DNA of 64,000 nucleotides from Myxocyprinus asiaticus (GCF_019703515.2 NC_059365.1:40872001-40936000); one strand, 5' to 3'; positions 14,641 to 27,491 are shown, counted from the stretch's first letter. The notes: generated by a model from the letters alone, not told the origin. A program made the numbers and translations.

Positions 14641-15351
14641 ATATTCTGTTGAAGGTTGTGTTGTTTCTTGGTGTGTGCTTCCTTCATTGTTTCAGACCCT
14701 ATAGGTAACACCTCAAATTATTTTGGAATCGTCTTAAAGGTAAAGTGTACTTCTGCACCTCTAGCATCACCAAACTATGGAGCCCCTTAGAGGACAGGAA
14801 GGGAATTTATTTTCTGAAAGTTTTGCATTCCCTCGCAATAGTTTTGCTTGCTTTTGCAATAATGTTGGTTACCTTGCAATAAATTAACTAGAGTTTTACT
14901 ACAATAACCGCACTTGAACTGGTATTTCTAGCAGACCCATAATAACCACAAAATGTACCATGGTTTATTGCATTATCTATAGTTCAACTGTGATATTTGT
15001 AGTAAAACCATAGCCACAAACAGTGTTTGGTAAATTACTTAAAAATAGTAATCCACTACAAATTACTAATTGCTAATCACTCATTTTAATCAGAATACTT
15101 TACTAATTATTTAATTGGAAAATCAATCACATTGCTAATTACTTTTATTTAAAGTTACTTTCTAAAACACTTTTCTGCTCAACAATTTCAAAATCATGTA
15201 TATATTTCTTCATACACTCAGCCCCTCGCATTTCTCCTTCACAATGACTTGTTACAAGGCCATAATTAATGTATTCTACATAAATAATATATTAGAAATA
15301 AGCATAACCATATAATGTACTTAAAAGTAATTAAATTAATTAAAAGTCAGT
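14641..15351. other. intergenic, old dispersed repeats
   Basis: Contains ACCATGGTTT/AAACCATAG-type motifs (14850-15015) and AGTAATCCACTACAAATTAC-type sequence (15030-15340). Related fragments resume at 17717-18200 on the other side of the inserted TIR element. No gene. Confidence 0.5.
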
Positions 15352-17716
15352 GGGTCTCATTCATGAAACACGACCAGAACTCATTTTTGTGTAAATCTTT
15401 CATAAAGCCGTTTTGACGTAAATTCTCAGATTCATGAAAGTTTTTGTATTTTCAAAATGTTAGATGGTATGAACGAAATTTACACCTTCTCCCAACCACG
15501 TGTTAATCTTGCATAAGACATCTGAACTTGTGTTCTTTTAGGCAAACTGTCATGACCACGTTTTGATAGAAGTGAAAATAAATAATGAAAAAATTAACTA
15601 ATAATTAAATGAATGAAATTAACCTTAAAAAAATAACATAAATATAATAAAAACGTTTCCTTTTCTTTTCAAACCATAGCCTATACTTATTTAGAAATGT
15701 TTTTGTTTTTTTTTTACTGCTTGAATTTATTTTGTAAAATATTTTTAAAGTATAATTTTTTCCAAACTCTGCTTTTCATTTTTCCAGCAGACATGCTTAA
15801 TTTTTCTCGAAAAAATAAATGCCCTCTAACGTGACTGTTTGGACAGTTTTTTTTATTTGATATGAGCTGTATAATTTAGGTTTCATAATTTAGTAAAGGC
15901 ATCGATAAATCACGTTCAGTTGATAACATATCATCAATGCTAATACTGTTAAATCCATAAATAAACACATCATAGTCAGGTGTGTACACAAAACAACGGG
16001 GAAACAATTGAAAAAGCCTGCACACATAGCTTGCAAATCTGTAATATCTTATGGCGTTTCGATCAAAGATCTTCTTCAGGCATTCTATTTACTTCTCTTC
16101 CAGTTGCAAGTATATCACTGTTAGCATCATGATTTACCCGAGAAGTTCCACAAATGATGCTGGCAATGCGCTATGAACTGAACAAGAGAAGGTTAATGGT
16201 GATGAACATCCTCCTCCAGGTGTGAACTGAAATTACACACACGTCAGCAAAAACATGCAATGACAGTAATTCACTTTCATTGAGATGCTATTGTGCTTGC
16301 TAAATCAAAATTTTACCATGTAAATGCAATTCATTAATAAAATCAATTTCATTACTGTTCCGCATAGATGATAACAGCATTTAATATTATTAATAATAAT
16401 AACAATTATTACTATTTAATTATATTATTGATATATCCTTTATTATTTCACCAGATGAACCTGGATATGTAGGTTAAATTAACTGTGGAATGTGTTTTTA
16501 ACTTTGGTTTCTCCTGGTATTTCTTACATTAATATCTGCTGAAACTGAATTTTGGTTTATGTCTGCAGTGTGCAAGTATAACAATGTTATTCTGGAGGCA
16601 CGAGGTGTCAAGCAATTGAGAAATGTCAAGCACATTTTGCAGTGAATATTAAATACAAATACAAATATTAAAAGAAGTTAGATAAAATTGATTAAGCCTA
16701 CAAACAGGTGAAAGCACTGTAAATCTATTTCAGAAAGTTTTACGGAAGGCTACACTCGAGGCTTATTTTGTGTGCACATATTTTAACATAATGTGGAGAA
16801 CATAATTATTTAGTTAAATTACGTGTGCAGAATTAGTGAAATGCAGTGGAATAAATAGTAAGAGCGAGCCTCTATAAATTTCTAGAAGAGAAAAGCAGGA
16901 CAAATTTGAATGTTTTGGTTTCTCCGCATTCCTCCATGTTTAGGAATATTCTGAATAGATTTACAAGTATTTAAACCTCTTTGGGGCATTGAAACTGTTT
17001 GGGGATAAAGACTAAACCATGCAATTACCTTCATCGGTGATATGGATGTAAATGTGGTCAGCTTAAAGAGATGGGCAGATGAGCTCCGCTATAGAATCAT
17101 CAGGAATTCAACATCACGCTCAGGTTGGTTTATGAATCCTTACGTGTGAATTGTGTGAAACATTTGGTGTTTATGTATTAACAGGCATTTTAAAAAGTGG
17201 AAAATGTGCATAATATAGTATCTTAGTTAATGTTATTAATGACAATATTAGATTTCTGAGATGCGCACAATTAACGGAGAATGAAACGGAGTTGAATCTG
17301 CGGCCGTCCGATGAACTTGAAATCATACTGTGTGCATAATCATTCATAAGGTTTACATTGTAGTAATATTGGCTTAACAGACTCATCATTGTTTTGTAAT
17401 TTTCAATATATTTATTTAAAATATGGCTTAATTCCTGCGCTCATTGGATGACCAGTCTTCCGAATATTTTTCTGTTATTCGGATGAATTTGTTATTAGTT
17501 TTGAAGTCATTATTCGTGCCTTTCCGAATAAGGTATTCAGCTTCGAGAACATCCCTAGTTTCTACAATCTACTTGCTTACGATGCTTTTGGGAAACACAG
17601 CCCTGAGGAGTACGAAGCGTTTGTGAATCCGTTGGAAAATTTTTGGGAAGATCCATTTCACACGCAAATGACTCTGAATTTATTCATATATTTACGAAAG
17701 TTTCATGTATGAGGCC
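15352..17716. mobile_element. 2.4-kb TIR DNA element, superfamily unassigned
   Basis: Left end GGGTCTCATTCATGAAAC and right end GTTTCATGTATGAGGCC are inverted repeats, flanked on both sides by CAGT (15348-15351 and 17717-17720). The flanking AGTAATTA/TTACAAG-type repeat continues across the insertion. Two weak frames (17171-17389 minus and 17444-17626 plus) have no recognisable domain. Confidence 0.7.
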
Positions 17717-18440
17717 CAGTAACTGTAATCTGATTACAAGAATTTAAAATGTAATGCATTACACTACTTTTTTGACTAAAAGTAATTAGATTACAGTAAC
17801 CAGGGCCGTATTAACGCATGGGCTTATCGGGGCTTAAACCCAGGAAGGGGGGCCCGGCCACGGCATCCGCCACTGTATTCTCCACAGTCTACGCTCACAG
17901 GAGGACATGTATGTAAACATGTTCAGCGGGAGACACTAATGTAAACAGAGACGGTGTGCAACAGCTAAACCTGTCTGTCTAATGCATGGTCATAGAGTGA
18001 CAATGTTCCACCTCCACCAACACCCCCCCCCACCCCCCCACCCCACCCCATGGAATGCATGGTTTAGTAACCGTAGTGTTACTATAGCAAAACCATGGTT
18101 AATCCTTATGACAATTAATCATTGTTCTACAGCTGTAACCAGTTTAACAATGGTATTTGAAGTAAAACCATTGGAACCACAAAATTGACCATGGTTACCC
18201 TCTTAGAGGCTCTATACCAAAATGATTTGCAAAAAACAATGATTGTTTTCAGTCAGGTTTCTCAAACACTGGCAATGCTCAGTCAAACAGATAGTCCTGC
18301 ACCAAGATCACAATGTTGGTTGACCTAAAGTTGATAGATTTAGGGGAGATCAAACTACAGATGGCTTACTTATAGTTGTTTCTCCATTTTAAGCTGGGAT
18401 TGAAGAAGCTTTACAGTAAAAAAAATTCTCACACACTCTT
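17717..18440. other. intergenic, fragments of dispersed repeats
   Basis: GTAATTAGATTACAGTAAC-type repeat to about 17803, then a fragment starting CAGGGCCGTATTAACGC that looks like a transposon end, a C-rich run at 18020-18050 and AACCATGGTTAATCC-type repeats. No gene. Confidence 0.45.
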
Positions 18441-18902
18441 TTTTGGGGGGGGGGGGGGATTTTTCCCCTTTTTCTCCCAATTTGGAATGCCCAATTCCCA
18501 ATGCGCTCTAAGTCCTCGTGGTCGCATAGTGATTCGCCTCAGTCCGGGTGGCGGAGGACGAATCCCAATTGCCTCCACGTCTGAGACAGTCAACCCGCGC
18601 ATCTTATCACGTGGCTTGTTGAGCGCGTTGCCACGGAGACATAGCGCATGTGGAGGCTTCATGCCATCCACCGCGGCAACCACGTACAATTCACCATGCG
18701 CCCCACCTAGAACAAACCACATTATAGCGACCACGAGGAGATTACCCCATGTGACTCTACCCTCCCTAGCAACCGGGCCAATTTGGTTGCTTAGGAGACC
18801 TGGCTGGAGTCACTCAGCACACCATGGGATTCGAACTAGCGAACTAGCGAACTCCAGGGGTGGTAGCCAGCGTATTTTACCACTGAGATACCCAGGCCCC
18901 TA
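18441..18902 (-). mobile_element. tRNA-derived SINE, copy 2
   Basis: Same family and orientation as the copy at 8688. The minus strand begins GGGGCCTGGGTATCTCAGTG, has the shared GCAACC..CGGTTGCTAGGGAGG body and ends in a G/C homopolymer tail (18444-18459 on plus). Imperfect flanking repeats TTCTCACACACTCTT (18426-18440) and TTCACACACACTTT (from about 18904). Frames crossing it are not genes. Confidence 0.85.
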
Positions 18903-20517
18903 ATTCACACACACTTTGAATTTTACCAGCTATATTTGGATTCCAGATCATTATTCATTGTTAGCATCTAATAACTTGTTGGTGAGTACCTGTGAGTGCA
19001 GTTTGTATAACAAATGACATATTGTGGAGGCATTCATCACCCATGTCCACCCAGACACTGTAGGGGTGTAAACAACTGATGGGATCTCTGTGAGCCAAAA
19101 CTGCAATCAAAACAGGAATTTTCTCATTGGTTACCACAGAAGAGTGATATCAGGGTAACTCAAGGAGGGGATGTGGAATCATAGCAGTTTTATTCGGAGT
19201 AAATGAGCCTTTACGTTCTGTTCTACACATGGCTGCATCTCCCAGGAAATGCTAAAGAGGTAAACTGATTACAGCTCTCCACAGCCTGTAGCTCTCACAA
19301 AACAACCAGCAGTTGCACAAATAAGCTAGGACCATGAATGGAAAACTTACATCTTTCAATGGGGAAATAAATAAATAAATAATTGTATCAGATGTGTGTT
19401 TGCTTTGACCCATTATAAAATTAATCACATATAAAATCATCTCCAATTCTGATAGGTGAATTGACTGATTAAGATCTTGGAATTTGTTTCTGGAATTACT
19501 AAAGCCATATTTAAATAAAAACATTTAATTCTCATGAAACTTGTCGAGAAAATGTCCTCAACGAAACAAATAAGAAATTATAGTTTGCAAAAAATAAATA
19601 AAAAATAGCTCATTTTAGAGCCATTAAGATTTTTAACATAGTGACATTATTTTCATGACATTTACGCACATTTTACCCCCCAATTTTCATTTCACTGATA
19701 ACATTTTTAAAGTATTAATATTATTAATAATATAATTTAACTTCTGCTGATTTTAATTAAAAAATAATTGAACGGCAGCATCTTTTTTTACTATAATATG
19801 GTAAAAAATAAATTCTGTTAAATTCCCAAAACAATGGGAATAGTAAAAGTAAAATATCCGGACATGTTATGGTAATGAGAATTGGGGGGTAAAATGTGTT
19901 TAAGTGTAATGAGAATAATGTCGCAATGCAAAAAATCTTAATGGTCCTAAATGCAGGCTTTATATTCTTTATTTTTATTTGTTATTTTTTATTAATGTTT
20001 TTTTATTAATTTTTTGGTGTGTGTGTGTGTTGATTTTGGGGTTAAATATGACCAGGACATTTTCTTTATAGGATTTTTGAGAATCACCCTTGTAAGATAT
20101 CAATAAGTCTTATTGATTTTTACATTCATAAGTTTATTATAACCAAATAAATTAAACAAATAAGCATTAACCTCTTCAACTTTTGGGACCCGCCAGTGTC
20201 CAGACTTGTTTTCACAACATTAACTTGTGAAAACAAGGTTTAAAGACCCCTTCTCACAACACATCAGTGCAAGCGCTCTCTTACACACACATACACACAC
20301 TGGTTGCCATCATTCTCCGTACAAGTTTGAATTTAACACGCTACTACAGTGCAATTATTTCCAAAACTAACCAATATTACCTCAGTCACAACAACAGGTT
20401 GCCAAGATATGCTTAAAGACCCAATATAAATTAATGTAATACCTTACCAATAACCAAGATTAAAGCTGGCATTTAGGCTTGCATAAAGTAAATAAACCGC
20501 ATAACTTACTGTACCAG
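18903..20517. other. intergenic, contains one hairpin repeat
   Basis: No exon recognised. A long hairpin element occupies 19609-19956; the rest is AT-rich sequence with AAATA runs (near 19370 and 19595) and TTATTTTTTATT runs near 19980. Confidence 0.5.
19609..19956. repeat. imperfect palindromic MITE-like hairpin
   Basis: The left arm CTCATTTTAGAGCCATTAAG through ACATTTTACCCCCCAATTTT is matched by an inverted right arm through GAATTGGGGGGTAAAATGTG to CTTAATGGTCCTAAATGC. Arms are about 110 bp with some mismatches; no coding frame. Confidence 0.7.
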
Positions 20518-21371
20518 GTAAAGGATGGGCAAGGAGGAGGCGGGAACAATCAACATAACTTTAATTACATAAATGAACTTAAATAAACATAAATACACAC
20601 AGCAGCCACATGCGTCTCTCTCTCTCTCTCTCTCTGTCTCTTGAACTGGTGTCCCCTACTCCTCTTTATCCCTCTCCCACTGATTGGGCTCATTCAGCAC
20701 CGGGCGTCCATCATTATGGCCCGGCCACGCCCTCCTCCTCATCACACTCCTCCGCCGCCTGATTCAGGCTGGGGAAACCTCCGGCATGACGTACTCCCCT
20801 CCCCTCTCTTCCTAGAGGGGATGTGTTGCCCTTCTGGCCGTCCTTCTGCCAGCAGGTCTTTCCCACCTCTCTGGAGCCCTGGGAGAGACGAGGGGAGTGA
20901 GAGGGGAGAGGGAAAGAGTGAGGGGGAGAGACAGAAAGAGAGAGAGAGAGAAAAACTCACTCGCCGGTCCCCGGACACGCGCTCTGGCAGACGACAGCCA
21001 CTCCTCCCCTGGCAGACGGCAGCGAATCCTCTGACCCCTGGCGGACAGTAATGGCTTCTCCACTTCCTGCCGGACAACAGCGGTTTCTCTGACTCCAGCA
21101 GTGACTCCTCCATCACCTGGCGGATGGCAGCGGCGAGGACTCCAAGACAGCTCATCCCTCCTCCTTCCCCGGTTTCGGCACCAATGTAATGGTGCAGAAC
21201 AGTCAACATAATTTTAATTACATAAATGAACTTAAACATAAACACAAACACACACACACAGTGGCCGCATGCATCTCTTTCTCGAACTCTTTATCCTTCT
21301 CCCACTGATTGGGCTGATTCAGTGCCGGGCGTCCATTGTTACGGCCCGGCCACGCCCTCCTCCTCGTCACA
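20518..21371 (-). mobile_element. miniature LTR retrotransposon, minus strand (TRIM-like)
   Basis: Two direct repeats of about 190-230 bp (21185-21371 as 5' LTR, 20518-20746 as 3' LTR) share TGTGAYGAGGAGGAGGGCG at their start and TTTATGTAATTAAA near their end. Directly inside the 5' LTR, on the minus strand, is TGGTGCCGAAACCGGGG (21166-21183), a typical tRNA primer-binding site. The purine run GGCGGCGGAGGAG precedes the 3' LTR. The internal region is only about 440 bp, with no gag, protease, reverse transcriptase or integrase. It could move only with help from another element. The 3' LTR has an extra CT array and a CGCCTCCTCCTTGCCC segment absent from the other LTR. Confidence 0.8.
21166..21183 (-). 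other. tRNA primer-binding site of mini-LTR element
   Basis: Minus-strand TGGTGCCGAAACCGGGG begins one base after the end of the 5' LTR (21185). Leading TGG pairs with the CCA end of a tRNA. The element at 58542-59669 has the similar TGGTGCTGAGACCTGGG in the same place. Confidence 0.7.
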
Positions 21372-23119
21372 CTTACCTTTAAAAAAGTTGAAGGTGCCGT
21401 GTGTGAACAGTGAATCTCCTTAAAACATTGTCCTTCCATTCGGTGGTGCATTTTCAAGTAAGATCCCTCTCAAAAGCCAGCTGAACTAACTGGGCCCACC
21501 GTTTGTGAAGCATTGAGCGTCTATGGTCCATAAAAACATTGTGTAGAGAAAGTATTCTCACAGGTTGCTGCAGAAGCAGCTAAAGTCAGAGCATTTCTGA
21601 ATGCAATCAGTACACTAGGCATTTTTGGAGCGCTTTGTGGTACTTGGAGAGAGTGCAACTTGTGTTCTAGTTTTCCCCATCTGTACTTGAACACTACCTC
21701 AAAAAGTGTTTTGCACCATCAAACTCCGCATCAACAATAGGTGATTGTGTCAGGTCCATGATATACTTCACAGTCTCAGTTTCAAAAATTGAATCACTCT
21801 CCGGATCAAGCGCAGCCAGTGCGTGGTACAGATTTGAGTCAAGTTTTAATATATACAGTATATGACAAATATATGCCATTTGTAAACAAAAGGTCTGCCA
21901 GCCTACTACTCGTCTACAAAGAGGATCACCCATTTCACAGATGTGTGTATGTGTGTGTGTGTGTGTGTGACTTCATTGGAAGACATGCTTTGAGTTTTCA
22001 TAGCATCTGTACAGTTTTTACTGTGTGACTATACAGAAAATAAAGTGATATCTGGATCAAATTTTTCCTGGGATGACAGATATAAATAATCAGATGTTTA
22101 TCAAGATGTCTGTTTAAAGTCAATTAGTGAGTATTTCAGTACAGTCATTTATGTTGAGTCATAAAAGCCTTTGTAAAAGATTGTGTTGATAAATAGTGCA
22201 TTTTCAACATGTTGTCCGCTACCGCTGTGTGTTAGTGAGGCGTCTCTCCTCTCATTCCGGCTGCAGCATGGAGCACCGCATGCACAACTCACGCGCCAAA
22301 CTGGAATCTAAAGACACAGGCAACGTCTGAAAACTGGAAAACGCTGCCTTCGGAGGCTGTGTAAGGAGGTCCCATTTATCCAAAAATGCTGTCGATTAAA
22401 CCATTAACTGATTAGGCAGCAGCCTATGTTTTCGGATGCAGCCAAAGTTAGAATAAAACAGCCCTAATAAAAGTGTAGCTACGATCCCTACGTCCTCCGT
22501 CGGTATTGTTGATTTCATAGTTGTTGCTACTTAATCGCACGTGCAAACACCGTCACAAGAAAAATGGTTGATACTAGATGACGTCACTATGAGGGTTGCT
22601 TTTGTGAATGCAAATGCAAAAGAGGAAAAGTCTCCACGGGTGTGACGTTCCTCGTAAGAGTTCTCATCTAGAAAGTTACTTAGGGAAAAGTACTGGGACT
22701 GTAGGTGGGAAAGGGTCTAATATATATATACCCTATCTGCAGGCATACTTATCATTCATGATTAATTTATTCTGCAACAGCAAGTGTCCAATAACAGATA
22801 GGTTGCCAAAATAAAGTGAGTAGTATTTGGTTGGTCATGTGATCACTGTGATCTCATGATTATTCATAGGTATCCTTATGTAAAATGTGGTTTTAGCATA
22901 CATATATATGACTGGAGTCTTCATCTCATATTTGCATATATCATTTTAAACATATATGTCAGAATTAATTTCTTTAGGTGGTAAAAGTTTTTACAGTGAA
23001 AAAAAATACATCCTTAGTGCAACTTTAATATGAAATATGTGACTACATTGTATTACACCAACTAAAGTAATTTTACAGGTCATACGCTGTATGTAAATCG
23101 CATATAAATAGCTTCTTAA
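21372..23119. other. intergenic, no gene recognised
   Basis: Contains a (TG)n of about 20 bp near 21945-21968 and a GC-richer stretch at 22215-22360 (with CGGCTGCAGCATGGAGC) whose identity I could not determine. Short frames lack domains. Confidence 0.5.
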
Positions 23120-24245
23120 AAGTGCAGTATGTAACAATTTTCATGCAATATTCACCTTTTTGTTTTGCCAATGTGTGAACGGCTTGTAACGCAACATAAA
23201 AAATTTGCCCTTCCCGGATTTCCTAGGTTGCCTATTAAAGTCTGTAGACTGATTTTCATGCGAAGGGAGCGAGTTGCTTTTGCCGGGAAAATCCATAGGA
23301 TGTGACGTTTATGTGCAATCCCGAGAGCTTTGCCTCAGTGCATCTCTTCCGCTATTCAACAGCGACAACAAAATGCAATACAAGGTAACGTTATCTTAGA
23401 GATGGAATCCAGCAAACGGCCGGCTCCCAGCACAACACTGACTCCTACACAAACTCAGAGTAAGCCAAAAGAAAAAAACATTTATCTACTGAATCTTGTC
23501 TGGCTAAGCGGGAACGTGATCGTGGTCGAGTGAAAACTAGAGTGAACATCGGCAGGGCATTTGATTACTGGAGGGAACTTCGTTCGGTTTTGGGGATCAA
23601 AACCGACCTTGAATTGGCGTTTTTCTTATTGGACAGGTAAGCTTACATAACTGCAAAGCATGTGAAATATAGTGCCATAAGGATTGACCTGTGTAATTGT
23701 AGCTAACTTGATCTTGCCTGCTAACACTGACGAATTGCAAGCTACCTTGCTTCGTAACTTTCAAATAATTTCAACGATCTTCTCTTTATACTAAAAGTCA
23801 GGTATACAGGATCAATTTAAGCAAATACGCTGGTTTCTTGATCGTAGTACAACATGTGACATACAAAACATACAATAGTGCAACATAACTGTAAACTGTC
23901 TGGTATAGTTCGGTAGTATGTAGCTGTGTGTGTGTATCTGTATGCTATGTTAGCTGATAAGTAGTTTTAGTTTAGTCTCAAAGTTTGAAGTAAAACAATC
24001 ATAACTGTGTAATTTTAATTATGCTACCTCATCTGTCAGCATGATGCCGGTGAATCACGTTCAGTCTCTTTGTACGTTACGTCATTGTTTTGGCCAATGC
24101 TCGCTCGCTTACGTCCCTATGGAGTGTGTGCACGAGCACGAGCACGAGCAACAGGTAGCTGGCCACAGGTGTGTTACGTTAAGTTCACTTAACGGCCACA
24201 GGTGTCATTAATAACAAGGGTTTCTGAATCTTACATACTGCACTT
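23120..24245 (+). mobile_element. TTAA-flanked TIR element, Kolobok- or piggyBac-like
   Basis: The ends AAGTGCAGTATGTAA and TTACATACTGCACTT are perfect inverted repeats, and TTAA flanks both (23116-23119 and 24246-24249). TTAA target sites are known for piggyBac and Kolobok. The interior carries a coding-like exon (23402-23636) with a splice donor. The ATG-bearing exon and 1.1-kb length suggest an internally deleted copy. Confidence 0.7.
23402..23636 (+). pseudogene. degraded 5' exon of a transposon-encoded protein
   Basis: From the ATG at 23402 the frame reads MESSKRPAPSTTLTPTQTQS. After an A-rich stretch near 23468-23478 the coding signal moves to another frame (AKRKKHLSTESCLAKRERD, then VNIGRAFDYWRELRSVLGIK and a segment ending LAFFLLD) and stops at a consensus donor GTAAGC at 23637. 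The A-rich run probably carries an indel. I recall WR.L....G.KTD.E.A.FLLD-type segments from predicted fish proteins linked to transposons, but cannot name the family securely. It is not a host gene as far as can be seen. Confidence 0.55.
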
Positions 24246-25325
24246 TTAAGGTGTAACAACTGCACATTGTCACTTTTTACAGTGTTATAGCTTTTTCTTC
24301 AACTTCTGCCATTTTCATGTCCCAGTAGTTGATTTTTACTAAAACTAATACATTTAAACTTTTTTATTTTTGTTAAATGAAGGTCAAATTAAAACTTAAT
24401 TAGAAGCTATTTACCAGGCCTTCATTGTTTGTTTTTGGCACTTTTATATATAGATTGGACTGTTTTAGCCTTTTCCCAGGTGCAGATTTTCAATATTAAA
24501 CTATGAAAATCCATTTATAAAAATACTAATTATTACAACCTCTCCAAATCTGCTGACATGCATGCAGGTCCAGAAGGGTGCACCATGTTGCAAAAAAAGT
24601 TTACACTTAAAAAGTCTCTGGATACATACAGTAAGTCAGGCACATGTGATATTGTTAGAAAGCTTTGAACTTTGTATCACTTCTGCATTAATGTTACATA
24701 AAATAACAAAATAAGACCTGAAAGCATTCGCATCACAAATCATCGCCACCTAGAGTTCTTGTGGTAGAAATATTAATATGAATATAAAAGTATTTCAAAT
24801 AGCACTTAAATAGACAAATCATATATCAAATGAAAGCTCTCATTCTCAGGAATATGACGAGCTTTATATTAGAAGAGAATAAATAAATAAAGGTTGGTTT
24901 TAGTAAAAAAGATTGCTGAAATGTACTGTGCTTCACTTATTTATACATTAAATATTGTGAAATCCAGTAATATATTGCCCTAATACCATAGTTCAAAAGA
25001 TTTTCAAAAGAATCACAAAGTGAAATATGATATCTGTAAATACAAACATCTCTTTTTTGCTCCAACCAAATAGCTAAAAACTTTACATCTGCTTTTACCT
25101 TAGGCAGTTTTCTAAAACATAAGCCATTTTTTATTTGTCTGTGAGCTTTCTTTTGTAAATAATACAATGCTATATCTTAGATGTCCGTGGGGTTTTATGC
25201 TGAAAAAAATTAAACCAATTTTTGATAATTCGTCCACAGTATATGGTGAGCTTTTTTATTTCAGTGTGAAAAATTGCAGGTGGCAGCTCGAGGTTAAAAT
25301 TATTATAATCTAAAGAAAGAGTGAA

Positions 25326-25378
<53 letters not shown>

Positions 25379-26967
25379 GACTACCCCACATTCAAGGTAA
25401 ATCAAGGTAAAATCCACTTGTAAGAAGAAAATTTTTCTATTGGGCGTCATACAGTGAAGCTGTAATTTTGCAAAATTATGCAAAAAGTTTGAAAATATTA
25501 ATTACTTGTGCGTATTTATGATACAAAAATGTTAGCTATGAAATTAGCCTTAGAAAGACAAAGAAGATTCATTTAATTTAAAAACTAATAAAAATGTCAT
25601 TTTCATCAGCATCATTTCCAGCACAGAATTCTATTAAACACAATACAGAATTTGAGATGTACTGAAAATTACACTGTGGTGGGAATTTTTTATGACTTTC
25701 AGAAACAATAACAAAAATGACATAAATGTCCTGTGATGCATGTACAAACACTGTTGGACATTGTTAATAGACCAATTATTTGAACTTGTGAGAGTGTGGA
25801 AAATGTTTTAACAGGATTTTTACTTTCTATAAATTCACAGAACTTAAAGTGGCCAACGTTTAAGAATACATTACTGGATTTCACAAGATTTAATGTTAGT
25901 TGTCTGCTCTTTGCGTCACTCACCTTGTTTGTTTAGCCAAGTTTGATGCCATCTCGCCTGATTAAGATCCTGTCAGTGTGAATCGGTTGCCGCGGTGACG
26001 CCTCCTCTACCCCCATTTCCCCTGCCAGTCTTCCAACAGCTTTCATCTTCCTGTCTGCTCTGCCACAACGACGTGACTTGGCTCATTTCAATGAAATTCC
26101 TTTCAGCCTCTGTTTTCGGAGCTCTTTATTGTGTTTGGCCACAGGTGCTCTGAGCTTCTCATTTTCCTCCTGATGCGCCTTTATGTTTTTTTTTGCCCTA
26201 TCTACCTTAAAGCCCTCACCCTATCCAATAAAATGTTGCCACACAAGATGAGTGAGAAGCAGAGGTTAAAAGTATCACACTTCCTATCTTGCTCAGTGTT
26301 TTTTGTTAGGATCCTGTTTATCTCACAGACGCTGCAAACCAATATGACGTATTTGGCCTCCATTGTTCCTCACAATAAGTCTGCACTTTCAGATTGCATC
26401 AGATGTCAAACAGTTCAAAGATCCACCGCACCATATTTTCCAAACATCAATAGAAGGATACGTGCAGTCAACACTTTGCACGATATAAATAAGACTAAGA
26501 AAGGGCTATAGGCTGACCAGAACATGCCAACACTGAAAAAGACCATGCGACGTCCATTCAATAAGCAGATGATGCTAGTTCTTTTTTTCTCAAACTGCTC
26601 TGTGCAATGAAAAGATCTAGTGTGCTGAAAATAAGATGAATTGACATGCTTTATTTTTTATCTTTATATATCAGTGCAAGGTTAGTTTTTGGTATTGGCT
26701 ACAGTGATATCTATCTGTGTCTAGCCACTCAAATCTTTCAAAGGCTTCAAAAAGAGTCAACAACATGTTGAGTAATTGTGACACTATGAAAAAAAAGTGT
26801 GTCAAAATCAACACCAAAGGAAACAACAAGAAGTAAAACATCTGATATACCTGTAATGTTACTGACAGATCTAAAATTCTGATCTGCTCACCTGCACATT
26901 TCTGTGACAATCAGATAGTTTTTCCAGAAAGAGATACAGGTCTGCAAAAGCTACCTTTCCCTTAAAG
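24246..26967. other. intergenic, no gene recognised
   Basis: Mostly AT-rich. An (AAT)n tract of about 52 bp lies at 25326-25377. A less repetitive, GC-richer stretch at about 25930-26170 (TCGGTTGCCGCGGTGACGCC and downstream) might be conserved noncoding sequence. Short frames have no domains. Confidence 0.5.
25326..25377. repeat. (AAT)n microsatellite
   Basis: About 17 uninterrupted AAT units; the reverse frame gives a poly-isoleucine artefact. Confidence 0.95.
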
Positions 26968-27162
26968 CAATGGTGGGGAACCCTGTTCCTAGAGGGCCAC
27001 TGTCCTGCAGAGTTTAGTTCCAACCCTAATCAGACAAACATGAGGAAACTAATCAAGGTCTCCAGGATTACTTGAAAAAATTAAGGGCAGGTGTGTTTAA
27101 TTAGTGTTGGAGCTAAACCCTGCAGGACAGTGGCCCTCCAGGAGCTGGGTTCCCCACCCCTG
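26968..27162. mobile_element. hAT-type MITE, 195 bp
   Basis: Inverted ends (GGTGGGGAACCCTG at the left; GGGTTCCCCACCCCTG at the right) extend over about 55 bp including GGGCCACTGTCCTGCAG. A perfect 8-bp duplication CCTTAAAG flanks it (26960-26967 and 27163-27170), the length expected of hAT elements. Confidence 0.88.
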
Positions 27163-27491
27163 CCTTAAAGTGAGAAGTTAGGAAAACATTTAATAACTTG
27201 CTGTCCCATCATTATACAGTATTAAAGTTAAGACTGATACAGTATATCAGCCAGGCCGATTAATTGGATGATTTTTAAAAAAGATTATATCAATTCCAAA
27301 ATCTAACAATAACCTTGACTACTATAAAATAAATGATCTGTTTTCAATGTTTTACTGAATTTTGAGTAAAAATTTTATTAAATATGTATATATCTGGTTT
27401 TAACAATGTTGTGTATGTCTCATTTGTAGGGTTCCGGTCCAGTATTTGCATGGCAATGTTGGCAACTGTCATAATGGTAAAACTTTACCTT

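Noticed and set aside
18376..18903. Overlapping frames of 175 (plus) and 101 (minus) codons
   Set aside because: Lie almost wholly within the SINE copy at 18441-18902; similar frames in the other SINE copies are equally meaningless.
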